Made by a program: the position numbers and the translations under genes
NCBI RefSeq assembly: GCF_003010965.1
Contig: NZ_PGGM01000012.1
Span: 124,001-188,000 of the forward strand
DNA length: 64,000 bases
DNA from: Phyllobacterium sophorae
GTDB taxonomy: Bacteria; Pseudomonadota; Alphaproteobacteria; Rhizobiales; Rhizobiaceae
Direction of reading: 5' to 3'
The notes under the pieces: generated by a model
What the model saw: the letters and a program-made list of their open reading frames with translations, nothing else
What the model was told of the DNA's origin: nothing
Databases searched by the model: none
In this document: positions 38,439 to 46,056 of the stretch, one piece after another
Layout: the number at the start of each line of letters is the position of its first letter
Position numbering within the stretch: position 1 is the first letter of the stretch

Positions 38439-38973
38439 GGCTTCCTCCCATATCTATGATGCAGGATGCACCGAAGAGAGGAGTCCATACCCCGCGAAGC
38501 GATGTGTCAAAACAATTTAGCAGCCCGCAAGCATGGGCCGGTCCGTCGGAGCAACGAGATTCCGATGCGTGAGGCTTGGACTTCTAAACAGCTCGTGGTC
38601 AAAAAGAGGTCTGGCAACTGTGTGAAGCAAAGTCGGATCCCCAGCCTGTTGCTGAGCTCGCGCCTCGTCCGACTGTCGGTGCAGGCAACGGTTGCAATCG
38701 GAGACGATCGACCGATCGCTGAAGGAGGCCCAAAAAGTCTGCGCTTTTTTCCTCTGGGGAGGATCGGCGCGAGACTCCCGGGACCAGCGCGGGGCGGAGG
38801 AGAGTCAAGCATCGGATCCTGCTGGAATAGTGTTCCTTGACTATGGATTCCACAATTAGTTTTTTGGCCCAGCGCTAGGTGGCCCGGGCTTTTTGTGTTG
38901 ACGGCTCTAAACGAGTGCAGTGATCGCCGGTTGCGGAGCGCCCCGCAACCGCTTCGATGGTATAGCCGATTGG
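38439..38973. other. Intergenic stretch without a supported gene
   Basis: About 535 bases between the cupin gene and the DUF1236 gene. No convincing frame. A GC-rich segment with TTTTT near 38886-38895 (GCCC-loop-GGGC) may be a weak terminator. Confidence 0.4.
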
Positions 38974-39282
38974 TTATCTTTCGATGATGTGCACGACCTT
39001 GCGGGTCTGGGGGTCGATCAGCACGGTGCGACCGTCCATTTCGACGTACTGATACCTGGTCGGGACTGTATTTTCGGCAAGTTCGCCCGGTTTAAATATA
39101 TCCGGTATGATCGCCCCGAGTACCAGTTCAAAGTTGGACGGACGTTGGACGACGACGGGCTTGGTTTTCACATATTCGCGGATTACAGTTTCCTGCTCGG
39201 GCGTGACCACAACAGTCTGGGCAACCGCGACAGCGGTTCCAGCAAAAAGGATGGTAGCGGCAATCGTGCTTCGGAAAGTCAT
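38974..39282 (-). CDS. DUF1236 secreted protein
   Basis: The 102-residue protein has a signal peptide (FRSTIAATILFAGTAVAVA) and the DUF1236 pattern: VVTPEQETVIREYV, KPVVVQRPSNFELVLGAIIP, VPTRYQYVEMDGRTVLIDPQTRKVVHII. DUF1236 proteins are common in Hyphomicrobiales and sit in the periplasm; no enzymatic role is known, but several are induced by stress. An EcfG-type promoter lies 32-56 bases upstream, which agrees with that pattern. It is monocistronic. Confidence 0.88.
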   Translation of the reverse strand: MTFRSTIAATILFAGTAVAVAQTVVVTPEQETVIREYVKTKPVVVQRPSNFELVLGAIIPDIFKPGELAENTVPTRYQYVEMDGRTVLIDPQTRKVVHIIER

Positions 39283-39313
39283 ATCGGCCTCCTATTGTTT
39301 ATCGTCATTGTAC

Positions 39314-39338
39314 AACCGCTGTCGGGCGAAAGGGTTCC
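39314..39338 (-). promoter_or_regulatory. EcfG-type promoter of the DUF1236 gene
   Basis: GGAAC (39338-39334, minus strand) is separated by 17 bases from GTT (39316-39314); with the preceding base the -10 reads GGTT. This places the transcription start about 25 bases before the DUF1236 ATG. Confidence 0.65.
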
Positions 39339-39471
39339 GAAATCGCAAGCAGTTCCTATTGATGTGGTGACATTACTTCGCCTAAGCCTTGGATATAAAA
39401 CTGAAATTCATGGCTCTCGATAGAGAAAGGCTTGTCTTTGTATACAGCCGTATCGTTGATGAGATAATTTC

Positions 39472-39506
39472 GCCCGGCGCCGTTCAATCGGTCACCGGGC
39501 TTTTTT
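39472..39506 (+). terminator. Rho-independent terminator
   Basis: GCCCGGCGCCG, a loop TTCAAT and CGGTCACCGGGC form a hairpin, directly followed by six T. The plus-strand orientation fits only a short frame at 39389-39480 that I cannot confirm as a gene, so what it terminates is unclear. Confidence 0.6.
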
Positions 39507-39579
39507 GTGATTTCGTGGAAGAGTTTTCGCGACCTTCGATCCCTGGCCAAGGGATAGCACTTGCCCACCTCTGCAGCTT

Positions 39580-39703
39580 TCCGGGTCGGCGGCGAGCATG
39601 GCGTGGTGTCGACATGGTATACCAGCCTCCCTCGCAGACTCGATAGGGTAACGCGAGCAACCGCAATCTGCGACCGCGCAAAAAAACGGCGTGCTTGTGG
39701 CAC
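39580..39703 (-). pseudogene. DUF982 remnant, fragment 1
   Basis: On the minus strand a short frame reads CSRYPIESAREAGI, the C-terminal signature of DUF982 proteins (ARxAFIEAAREAGI). The start and middle are missing and the frame breaks after CRHH. It shares the following VDTTP-like DNA with the remnant at 39943, so the two derive from one ancestor. Confidence 0.45.
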
Positions 39704-39942
39704 ACCGTCTAATTTTCGAGTCCTGAATTTACGGGGGCGGAAATCAGGAGCTCAGCTGACCTGGAATTCAGCAGTGAATCAACCAACCAAGACCGATTTC
39801 GTTCCGTCTTTGTACGCTTCCGCACATAAGTGAGAGCTTCAGGGAGAGGGAACAGCGGCCAGGCCTCATGTCAGGGGATGATTGTCTGACTTGATAAGTC
39901 TCGAACCGTGCCCGCCCACAGTCAAATCACATTCCGACCGGT

Positions 39943-40175
39943 TTAAGATCGACGTCCCGGCTTGCTCTTGTGCCAGCGCTCCAGCTTTCCGATCGCGGGA
40001 GGCCGTGGCGTGGTATCGACATGGATACCGGCTTCCTCGCAGCCTCCACAAATGCCACCCGAGCAACAGCAGCCGGACATTCGCCAGCCAGGCACATCAC
40101 GAAAATTCCTTGGAGTTTGTCAGCTTCGGCCCGCGTCATCTGGCCAGTGATCCAATATGTATTTGGCTGCGTCAT
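39943..40175 (-). pseudogene. DUF982 family gene with a frameshift
   Basis: A frame from ATG 40175 gives MTQPNTYWITGQMTRAEADK, then GECPAAVARVAFVEAA, and shifts by one base near 40022 to EEAGIHVDTTPRPPAIGKLE, ending at 39943. The block AAVARVAFVEAA+EEAGI is DUF982. Joined length is about 77 residues. It has no strong ribosome site and is probably inactive. Confidence 0.45.
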
Positions 40176-40329
40176 AAGCGCAATCAATAGCAACGGCCTT
40201 ACTGCCCTGCAGCACTGAGACCATCTTAACGGTTTATAATCTTCCATCGCCAAGAAACGGTAGCAGAATGCGTCAGTTCGGGCATTAGACCCTTAGAACT
40301 GGTCAACCATCGCACAAAATTGAAGGTCG

Positions 40330-40596
40330 CTAAGATTTCGCTTCGGAGGCCAAGGAATCCTGGCGCAGCAAAGTGATTCCCAACAATACCGTTTCCTCGT
40401 TGACCGCCCTCGACGCCATGATGTTTTCATCACGCACACCCTGATCGAACAGCCTCATAACTGTTCGGGCAAGACGGTCAGCGTTTTCATGGGTCTTTGG
40501 ACAGCGATGAAGCATCTCAGATGCCGTGGTATGGGCACGCTGCATGAGGTCCCAATCTTCAGTCGAATAAGCATTTTCGGGTGATCTACGGAGCAT
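40330..40596 (-). CDS. Unknown small protein, paralogue A
   Basis: The ATG at 40596 has GGGAGGA five bases upstream. The 88-residue protein has DWDLMQRAHTTASEMLHRC and ADRLARTVMRLFDQGVRDEN, which align with the protein at 41155-41541. It is helical, without Cys pairs or membrane segments. The 5' leader, including GGCGGGAGC and CCATCTCTCAA on the plus strand, is also shared with the paralogue. I do not recognise a family. Helical repeats with LART-x-M-x-LF might mediate protein contacts; that is only a guess from composition. Confidence 0.7.
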   Translation of the reverse strand: MLRRSPENAYSTEDWDLMQRAHTTASEMLHRCPKTHENADRLARTVMRLFDQGVRDENIMASRAVNEETVLLGITLLRQDSLASEAKS

Positions 40597-40763
40597 AACG
40601 ATCCTCCCATCGCATAAGGCGGGAGCACGTTCCATCTCTCAAACGCCAGCGGCCGTTACATGCCTGGCGACTTTGGCATTGTCTGCCAGTGGACGATATA
40701 AGTCAATTGAACGGCAATAGCGCAATGGATTCCGGGGTTTGCAAGCAGTCGCTCCCTAGCGGT

Positions 40764-40788
40764 GGAACCGATATTGTGTGCTGACGTT
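40764..40788 (+). promoter_or_regulatory. EcfG-type promoter before the DUF982 gene
   Basis: GGAAC (40764-40768), 16 bases, CGTT (40785-40788): a full consensus match. It overlaps the first codons of the long reading frame (GTG 40762), so translation should begin after about 40795. Confidence 0.72.
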
Positions 40789-40796
40789 TCAAAGGA

Positions 40797-41055
40797 TGGA
40801 GTTCATTTATTTTCCCCGGTCAAATTGGTGACCGGAGACCGAAACAAGTTGCGAATCGTAAGTTCTGTCCAGGACGCGTGGAAGTTACTTGCAGAGGAAT
40901 GGCCGCCGGGTGAAACAACCCTACGTCATAAAGCCCTGACTATTTGCGCCCTTGCCCTTCGAGGGAAGGCTGGCGCGGACGTTGCCCGGGAGGTTTTGAT
41001 TGTAGCGGCAAAGAAGCGGGCATATTCGCATCGGCCATGTAATGCCAATTGCTAG
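40797..41055 (+). CDS. DUF982 domain protein, start region possibly frameshifted
   Basis: The domain is clear: FSPVKLVTGDRN, VSSVQDAWKLLAEEWPPGE, KALTICALALRGKAGADVAREVLIVAA, the DUF982 layout (PF06169) with a central WP and an AR...AA end. DUF982 proteins are small and of unknown function, frequent in rhizobia. The EcfG promoter at 40764-40788 excludes the GTG at 40762 as start. The best ribosome-site-bearing ATG is 40797 (AAGGATGGAG context, MEFIYF), but it is in a different frame; the two join across a TTTTCCCC tract near 40810. Either an indel sits there or a weak in-frame start is used. Coordinates begin at that ATG. Confidence 0.6.
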
Positions 41056-41154
41056 TTTGCCAACAGGGAACCAACGCCATTGGACCCGGTTGCGAAACAG
41101 CGCAGCGAGAGTGACTATTTTATAGAGGCAGCCGGGATGCATCAGTCGCCCACA

Positions 41155-41541
41155 TTACGTGAATTCAGCCTCCAACTCGCTCCATCTGGCAAGAACCCGT
41201 GCGCATGATTTACACTGTATGAGGGTGTGGTTCTGCACGTTATAAGGCCTACGCAGATAGAACGTTCCGCACGTTGGGCACTCCAGTTTGCGCATCAGAT
41301 TGTCTGGCATCTCAATGACGCGTTGATAGATGGTTTCGCGATGCGCTGCGAGCGATGCAATTATCTGGTAATCGCGTGTGCCTTTATTGAAGAGGCTCAT
41401 TATTGTTCGCGCCAGACGATCCTTATGTTCATAATAAGCCGGATGCAGACCGAGGATTTCGCACGCCTTGATGTGAGCGTCCTCCATGACATGCCAGTCG
41501 TCTTCGCTGTAGGTGAGTTTGTCGGAAAGATTCTGGATCAT
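41155..41541 (-). CDS. Unknown protein with zinc ribbon, paralogue B
   Basis: From the ATG at 41541, behind GGAGGAGG, the product is 128 residues. The first ~85 residues match paralogue A (DWHVMEDAHIKACEILG, KDRLARTIMSLFNKGTRD), and the rest adds a zinc ribbon: LECPTCGTFYLRRPY and LIQCKSCARVLARW. Two CxxC pairs are 20 residues apart. Paralogue A lacks this module, so one protein gained or lost it. The two leaders are alike, so they may be regulated in the same way. Function is unknown. Confidence 0.72.
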   Translation of the reverse strand: MIQNLSDKLTYSEDDWHVMEDAHIKACEILGLHPAYYEHKDRLARTIMSLFNKGTRDYQIIASLAAHRETIYQRVIEMPDNLMRKLECPTCGTFYLRRPYNVQNHTLIQCKSCARVLARWSELEAEFT

Positions 41542-41674
41542 CTTGGCTCCTCCTCCACCAATGGCGGGAGCCCGTACCATCTCTCAAGCGCCGGTTCGCC
41601 ATTAGCAGGCCCAGCGACCGAGATATTAAGAACCTCATCTTAGATTTCGTCAATGGACGGTCGGATCCGCAGAT

Positions 41675-41699
41675 GGAACCAAGTGGATCTGGCAGGGTT
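41675..41699 (+). promoter_or_regulatory. EcfG-type promoter of the 58-residue gene
   Basis: GGAAC (41675-41679), 17 bases, GTT (41697-41699), reading GGTT with the preceding base. The ATG of the small gene is 24 bases downstream. Confidence 0.65.
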
Positions 41700-41722
41700 T
41701 GAGGTGTCTAGGGACGCGCTCG

Positions 41723-41899
41723 ATGATGGACGATGAAAAGAAACAAAATCACGTACAGCAGGTTGTTCGAAGGCAATTAAGTCAGGACGACATGAGAGAG
41801 GCGTTTCGCAGCCAGTACAATGTTCGCGCGCCTAACGATCGATTCAAGAAATTGCTGGAGCGACTGGAGCAGGCGGAGATCGACCAAGCGCAGCGCTAG
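41723..41899 (+). CDS. Small charged protein, copy 1
   Basis: A 58-residue protein starting MMDDEKKQ, with VQQVVRRQLSQDDM, REAFRSQYN and FKKLLERLEQAEIDQA. It is helical, highly charged, and has no Cys, signal or membrane segment. A near copy lies at 45739-45912. This copy has an EcfG promoter 24 bases upstream; the other does not. A GGGA site lies about nine bases before the ATG. A short alpha-helical stress protein is likely; the partner is unknown. Confidence 0.7.
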   Translation: MMDDEKKQNHVQQVVRRQLSQDDMREAFRSQYNVRAPNDRFKKLLERLEQAEIDQAQR

Positions 41900-42202
41900 C
41901 ACTCAGCATCCCGCAACTAAGTTTGCTCCGGCTCAACGCTACGGCGACTGAGGCGAAAATGCGGTCTTGAAGGCTTGGGCTGCAAAGACAAGGCCAGCTT
42001 TGGAACACCCTCTGCACATAGCGGACGAACTGGATAACTAGTCGGCAACGCTGGAAAGCAGCTTCCACGGCGAAGATGCGCACCCGAGCGCGGCACCTCT
42101 GAGTGCTGCGTGGTGCCCCCTAACTTCACAATGGATCGACCGAATAGTCAAAGGCGACCGTCCGTTCACATTCTTGAGGATCGCCGTGCGATGAACAATT
42201 GC
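41900..42202. other. Intergenic stretch without a supported gene
   Basis: About 300 bases between the small gene and the next EcfG promoter. The frames here are short and GC-driven. Confidence 0.4.
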
Positions 42203-42227
42203 GGAACTAAAGCCGTGCACGAAGGTT
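42203..42227 (+). promoter_or_regulatory. EcfG-type promoter before a broken gene
   Basis: GGAAC (42203-42207), 17 bases, GTT (42225-42227), reading GGTT with the preceding base. The ATG of the next frame is at 42257. Confidence 0.62.
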
Positions 42228-42256
42228 GATTTACAAATAGTGGAGGGCGGCCTCTC

Positions 42257-42639
42257 ATGAGGATCATTGAAAGACGTAATAGTGCACGAGAAGACGGTGG
42301 CGGACACATCGTTGAGTTTGTCTACGAGGATGGAAAATTGTTCTCTCTGGTGCGGATTCTGTCGGCCTTGGCCAAGACGAGCTTATTCGGAAGGCAGAGC
42401 GCTTGCTTGACCAAATAGACGCTAGCGAGGCGCGAGGGGATATGCCTCCGTATGGCATCGGGGACGGACCGAATTCGCTGGGTGAGCAAACGGCCAGGGC
42501 GAAATCCTTGGGGACAGATTCCTCGAATACTCCGGATCAGCCGGAGGGGCCGGTTCCCCCGAAAAACCCGCTCCTGGACGAGCAAGATGAGAACGCCGAC
42601 ATTGTCGGGCTCAAGGGCGAAGGCCTTATTGAGCCTTAG
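42257..42639 (+). pseudogene. Stress-type hypothetical protein with one frameshift
   Basis: An ATG at 42257 after GGAGGGCGG opens MRIIERRNSAREDGGGHIVEFVYEDGKLF (shown as ends only: MRIIERRN, HIVEFVYEDGKLF), then the frame degrades. A frame offset by one base continues with SVGLGQDELIRKAERLLDQ and runs to 42639, with Pro/Glu-rich sequence NTPDQPEGPVPPKN. The two parts look like one protein of about 127 residues broken near 42330-42360. It carries its own EcfG promoter, so it was probably part of the stress regulon. Family not recognised. Confidence 0.45.
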
Positions 42640-42884
42640 GGGCAAGTTTGGCGGGGAGCAGTGTCATACGTTGGTGCAAATTAGGCAATGGATGCGCGTA
42701 AGTCGGCGCTTCCAAAAGCCTTCAGTGTCTCAAAACGCGATAATATGCTCCTTCATCGAAACCCCCATCCATTTGGGCTTGGATTAATCTGGCTCGGAGG
42801 CGCATACACGCCTATTAAGCACTTGCATCACTGCCTCCTTGTGGAGAGAGACGTGCCCACCCTGTAGGATGAGCACGAACAATG

Positions 42885-43385
42885 TTAAGCTGCCATTTCC
42901 TGGGCTTTTCTATTGATACCCCCTTCGGCCAGTTTGGTAAGTGCCCGATCCGTGGCAATCTCTTCTTCGAGGGTTTGAAGAAGAAGCGCCATCGCGTCTT
43001 TCAGTCCAAGCTCCGCTGCCCAGCGAGCCAACGTGCCATAGCGGGCGATTTCATAGTGCTCCACAGCCTGCGCCGATGAAACCAAACCGGCGTCTAAAGC
43101 CGGCTCGCCTTTGAATTCATCCAGAACTTCCTCGCCCTCGGCAATAATTCCTTCAATCGCATCGCATGTTTTTCCCTGGGCGCGCTTGCCGAAGATTTCA
43201 AAGACCTGTTGCAGGCGCTCGACATGCATTTCGGTTTCATCGCGGTGTTTTTCGAAGGCTGCCCTCAACTCGGAAGAAGCTGCCCCTTTAGCCATCTTCG
43301 GCAATGATTTCAGAATCTTGCGCTCGGCGTAGTAAACATCCTTCAGCGTCTCGTGGAACAATTTTTCCAATGTCTTTTCGACCAT
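42885..43385 (-). CDS. YciE/YciF-type ferritin-like protein (PF05974)
   Basis: The ATG at 43385 has GGAGGA seven bases before it; the longer upstream frame is discarded. The 166-residue protein has the DUF892 four-helix bundle: LEKLFHETLKDVYYAERKIL, KALPKM-like helix, HRDETEMHVERLQQVFEIFG, and VEHYEIARYGTLARWAAELG. Glu and His in these helices are those that bind a di-iron site in ferritin-like proteins. Members are widespread stress proteins without a proven reaction. An EcfG-type promoter (43435-43459) lies 50 bases upstream, matching regulation in other rhizobia. Confidence 0.92.
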   Translation of the reverse strand: MVEKTLEKLFHETLKDVYYAERKILKSLPKMAKGAASSELRAAFEKHRDETEMHVERLQQVFEIFGKRAQGKTCDAIEGIIAEGEEVLDEFKGEPALDAGLVSSAQAVEHYEIARYGTLARWAAELGLKDAMALLLQTLEEEIATDRALTKLAEGGINRKAQEMAA

Positions 43386-43434
43386 AATACGTTCCTCCAT
43401 AAATCCCGGCCACTTGTGTGACGAGTGCGAAAAG

Positions 43435-43459
43435 AACGAACCTTCATGGCGAATGTTCC
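43435..43459 (-). promoter_or_regulatory. EcfG-type promoter of the ferritin-like gene
   Basis: On the minus strand GGAAC (43459-43455), 16 bases, CGTT (43438-43435): full consensus. Confidence 0.75.
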
Positions 43460-43627
43460 CCGACCCTAGAGAAAAAGAACTTTGCGCTTGGGCGGTCAGC
43501 GGGATGCGAAACGTGAAGCAAGTAGACGAGACTGACCAGTCCACGGATGCCGAATGGCGAGTAATGTCCCGATCCTCGCAAGCCGCGTGGATGGCAGACA
43601 CCTCAGCACAAAAAACATTTCCGGCGG

Positions 43628-43652
43628 GGAACAAGAGGGGTTGGTCGTGGTT
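43628..43652 (+). promoter_or_regulatory. EcfG-type promoter of the DUF883-like operon
   Basis: GGAAC (43628-43632), 17 bases, GTT (43650-43652), reading GGTT with the preceding base. The operon start codon is 61 bases downstream. The opposite promoter (43435-43459) is divergent, so both face away from one 170-base region. Confidence 0.65.
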
Positions 43653-43713
43653 CGCCACCCAATAGACCTCGTCCTTCAACGCAGAGCGTTGGCGAGAAAT
43701 TGGGAGACCACAC

Positions 43714-44261
43714 ATGCAGGACCATTCGAAAAATCCGTCTAAATCCAGCCCCACGGCAGATCACCCCGCCGCGCTGTCTGGGACCATTGAAACGAAGACG
43801 AGCTTTGAGGAGCTCAAGCGCAAAGCGGCTGACGACGTTGGAACGGTAAAAGAAAAGCAAAGGCACAGGTGCGTGATGCAGCTGGCAAGGCCGAAGAAAT
43901 TGCATCGAAGCAAAAGAATATCGCCGCCCGTTATGCGGGCTCGATAGGCTCTGCCTTGGAAAAGGTGGGTTCCGAAATGCAGGGAGCCGATGATGCGGCC
44001 ATAGGGAAGTACGCGAAGGAGCTGGGTTCCACAATCCAATCGTTCGCCAAAGATGTCGAGGACCGTAAGCTCAGCGATGTCGCAGGTATGGCCGAAGACT
44101 TTGGCCGCAAACAGCCGCTGGCATTTCTTGGCCTCGCCGCATTGGCCGGATTGGTGGCCAGTCGGGTCCTTACAGCGTCCGCTGATAGGCGCGCTCCTGC
44201 CGCGTCGAGTCCGGGCTCGACGCAAGACGGCTCCAACACGCAAAGGGAAGGACAACGCTGA
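43714..44261 (+). CDS. DUF883/ElaB-like membrane-associated protein, frame change at an A-rich site
   Basis: The ATG at 43714 follows GGGAGACC. The frame reads FEELKRKAADDVGTVKEK, then a second frame (-1) continues AKAQVRDAAGKAEEI through a long amphipathic helix to one C-terminal membrane segment (FLGLAALAGLVASRVL). The shift falls in GTAAAAGAAAAGCAAAG near 43850. This is either an indel or a programmed -1 frameshift; the site is not the classical X XXY YYZ form, so an indel is more likely. The layout resembles ElaB/YqjD, ribosome-linked inner membrane proteins of stationary phase. It is the first gene of an operon with a holin-like and a DUF3618 protein. Confidence 0.6.
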
Positions 44262-44680
44262 TGTCCGATTTTAATCAAAACAAACCACTCCCCGAGTTGA
44301 TCGGGGGTCTGCTTACCGATGTGACGGGATTGGTCCGGAAGGAACTTGAACTTGCCAAGACCGAAGCTTCAGAAAGTTTATCGCGGGCTCTTGGTGGCAT
44401 TGAGTTTTTAGCCATCGGCCTGGTTTTCGCGATAGGTGCGCTCGGAGTGCTGTTGAGTGCCCTGGTAGCCGGGCTGGCTGCGTTCTTGATATCGCAGGGA
44501 TTCACTCAATCTGCAGGAAATGGCCTATCGGCCCTTATAGTCGCTCTCTTGGTGGGTATTACCGCTTGGGTCATGATTTCCAAGGGGATAACTGCGCTTC
44601 GGGCAAACAATTGGACATTCGAGCGCACCGCAGCCTCCATCGGCCGCGACGCCGAAGTGGTAAAGGAGAAAACGTCATGA
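44261..44680 (+). CDS. Phage-holin-like stress membrane protein (PF07332)
   Basis: A 139-residue protein with an N-terminal amphipathic segment (LIGGLLTDVTGLVRKELELAKTEA) and two membrane helices (FLAIGLVFAIGALGVLLSALVAGL-region and GLSALIVALLVGITAWVMI). This is the Phage_holin_3_6 / YqjE-like family. Its ATG overlaps the upstream stop by one base (TGATG), so translation is coupled. The family is common next to DUF883- and DUF3618-type genes and is thought to shape or protect the inner membrane in stationary phase. It is probably not a lytic holin. Confidence 0.82.
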   Translation: MSDFNQNKPLPELIGGLLTDVTGLVRKELELAKTEASESLSRALGGIEFLAIGLVFAIGALGVLLSALVAGLAAFLISQGFTQSAGNGLSALIVALLVGITAWVMISKGITALRANNWTFERTAASIGRDAEVVKEKTS

Positions 44681-45669
44681 CATCATCTTCTGAAAGACAA
44701 AGCGCGGCCGAAATTCAACGCGATATTGAGGATGACCGCCGAAGGATTGAAGAGAGTATAGACGTCATTCAGGAACGGATGTCCCCAGGCCAGTTAATCG
44801 ACGAAGTTCTCGGGTACCTGAAGAGCAGTGGGGGAGGCGCGTACGTCGCCAACCTTGGTAACGCGGTTAAGAACGATCCAATACCTGTCGCACTGATGGG
44901 AGTAAGTTTGGCTTGGCTCATGGCGGGGACGGGTACTGGCCGAGTTGACGACGGCAAATCGATCAGTTCATTCGACAAACGGCCTGAGCATCCTCTGGCG
45001 ACAGTCGATGGAGACATCCGTTGGATGGGTCCCGCACTGGATGAGGGGGACGCACAATACATGCACTTTGCCGACAGTGCCGGCAATCGTTTCAGAGCCT
45101 TGACCAACAATGCGGGCAAACGTGCAGGCCCGTTCCTGGACGACAGCGGCAAATCCTATCGGGGATTTGCAGATGCCGCTGGCAACCGCATTGAAGCCAT
45201 CAAAGACCAAGCGGGTGCCATATGGGATGATGCATCGGACTGGCTCTCTGACACGTATCAGCAGGTCAGCGATGCGGCGGCCGGAGTGGCGGACCGTGTA
45301 AGCAGCCAGGCCCGGTCTGTTGGAGACACCTCCGCTTCTGCGGGAGCCGCGATACGGGACCAGACAAAAAGGCTTAACGAAACGATCCTCACGCACTTTC
45401 GCGACCAACCCCTGGTTGGGGGTGCACTTGCCTTTGCAGTCGGTGCTGCGATTGGGGCGGCCCTGCCTCACACGGCGGCCGAGGATGCCGCCGTCGGAGA
45501 AGCAGCGCAAAACCTAAGGGATCGTGTTTCCGAAAAGGCGGAAGAAATTATCGACAAGGGCAAAGCCGCAGCATCTGACATTTATGAGCAGACCGTCGAT
45601 GTTGCAGATGATGTTTACGATGCGGCCCTCGATCGGATCAAGGATTCCGGCAACGCTGGTCAGTCGTAG
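44677..45669 (+). CDS. DUF3618 protein with internal repeats
   Basis: The ATG at 44677 overlaps the previous stop (ATGA). The 330-residue protein begins with the DUF3618 helix (AEIQRDIEDDRRRIEESIDVI, RMSPGQLIDEVLGYL), then has a membrane-like segment (VALMGVSLAWLMAG). A middle part repeats a 10-15 residue unit (DSAGNRFRALTNNAGKRAG, DAAGNRIEAIKDQAG), and a second membrane segment (GGALAFAVGAAIGAALP) precedes a helical tail. It is likely an inner membrane protein with a periplasmic or cytoplasmic repeat arm. Third gene of the stress operon driven from 43628. Confidence 0.85.
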   Translation: MTSSSERQSAAEIQRDIEDDRRRIEESIDVIQERMSPGQLIDEVLGYLKSSGGGAYVANLGNAVKNDPIPVALMGVSLAWLMAGTGTGRVDDGKSISSFDKRPEHPLATVDGDIRWMGPALDEGDAQYMHFADSAGNRFRALTNNAGKRAGPFLDDSGKSYRGFADAAGNRIEAIKDQAGAIWDDASDWLSDTYQQVSDAAAGVADRVSSQARSVGDTSASAGAAIRDQTKRLNETILTHFRDQPLVGGALAFAVGAAIGAALPHTAAEDAAVGEAAQNLRDRVSEKAEEIIDKGKAAASDIYEQTVDVADDVYDAALDRIKDSGNAGQS

Positions 45670-45738
45670 GATAGGTTTGCAATTTGGAGGGGGCGGTACT
45701 GCGCGTAGGATGGTTCGAGGCGTCCAGGGACGCGCTCG

Positions 45739-45912
45739 ATGATGGACGATGAAATGAAACGAAATCACCTACAGCAGGTTGTTCGAAGGCAATTAAGTCA
45801 GGACGACATGACAGAGGCATTTCGCAGGCAGTACAATGTTTTCGCGCCTGACGATCGCTTCAAGAAATTGCTCGAGCAACTGGAGCAGGCGGAGAAAGCC
45901 CGAAAGGCCTAA
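45739..45912 (+). CDS. Small charged protein, copy 2
   Basis: A 57-residue protein nearly identical to the copy at 41723-41899: MMDDEMKRNHLQQVVRRQLS, AFRRQYNVFAP, RFKKLLEQLEQ. The DNA similarity extends about 20 bases upstream (AGGGACGCGCTCG) but stops before the EcfG promoter of copy 1, so this copy may be expressed from the DUF3618 operon 70 bases upstream or be silent. It lacks recognisable domains. Confidence 0.6.
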   Translation: MMDDEMKRNHLQQVVRRQLSQDDMTEAFRRQYNVFAPDDRFKKLLEQLEQAEKARKA

Positions 45913-46010
45913 AGCCGTTTGTGTGTGATGTAGATGCCTGCCTCTCTGGCAGCTGCAATAAAGGCATTCCGACAGGCCGTGCATGTAGCTTTACCCGCAA
46001 CCGAATCAAT
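45909..46010 (-). pseudogene. DUF982 remnant, fragment 2
   Basis: On the minus strand a frame ending at 45909 reads GKATCTACRNAFIAAAREAG and IYITHKRL, the C-terminal end shared with the gene at 52888-53064 (ITCTKARSAFIEAAREADIYIDHKRL, split here). No start codon or N-terminal half is present, so this is a fragment. It overlaps the end of the small charged gene by four bases. Confidence 0.45.
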
Positions 46011-46056
46011 ACAGATGCTTTGCTTGCTGGTGTTGATCGCCGTTGCGCATCGGCGA

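Noticed and set aside
38860-38900. GCCC...GGGC with TTTTT as a terminator
   Set aside because: Only four paired bases next to the T-run and a loop of 15; too weak to call as a feature.
40609-40633. GGAAC on the minus strand before the gene at 40330-40596, with CGAT after 16 bases
   Set aside because: The -10 would lie only about 12 bases before the ATG and over the ribosome site, and the -10 element has a mismatch; the paralogue leader lacks it.
44261-44680. Holin-like gene as sign of a prophage
   Set aside because: The PF07332-type protein sits in a stress operon with DUF883- and DUF3618-type genes, and no phage structural or lysis genes are near.
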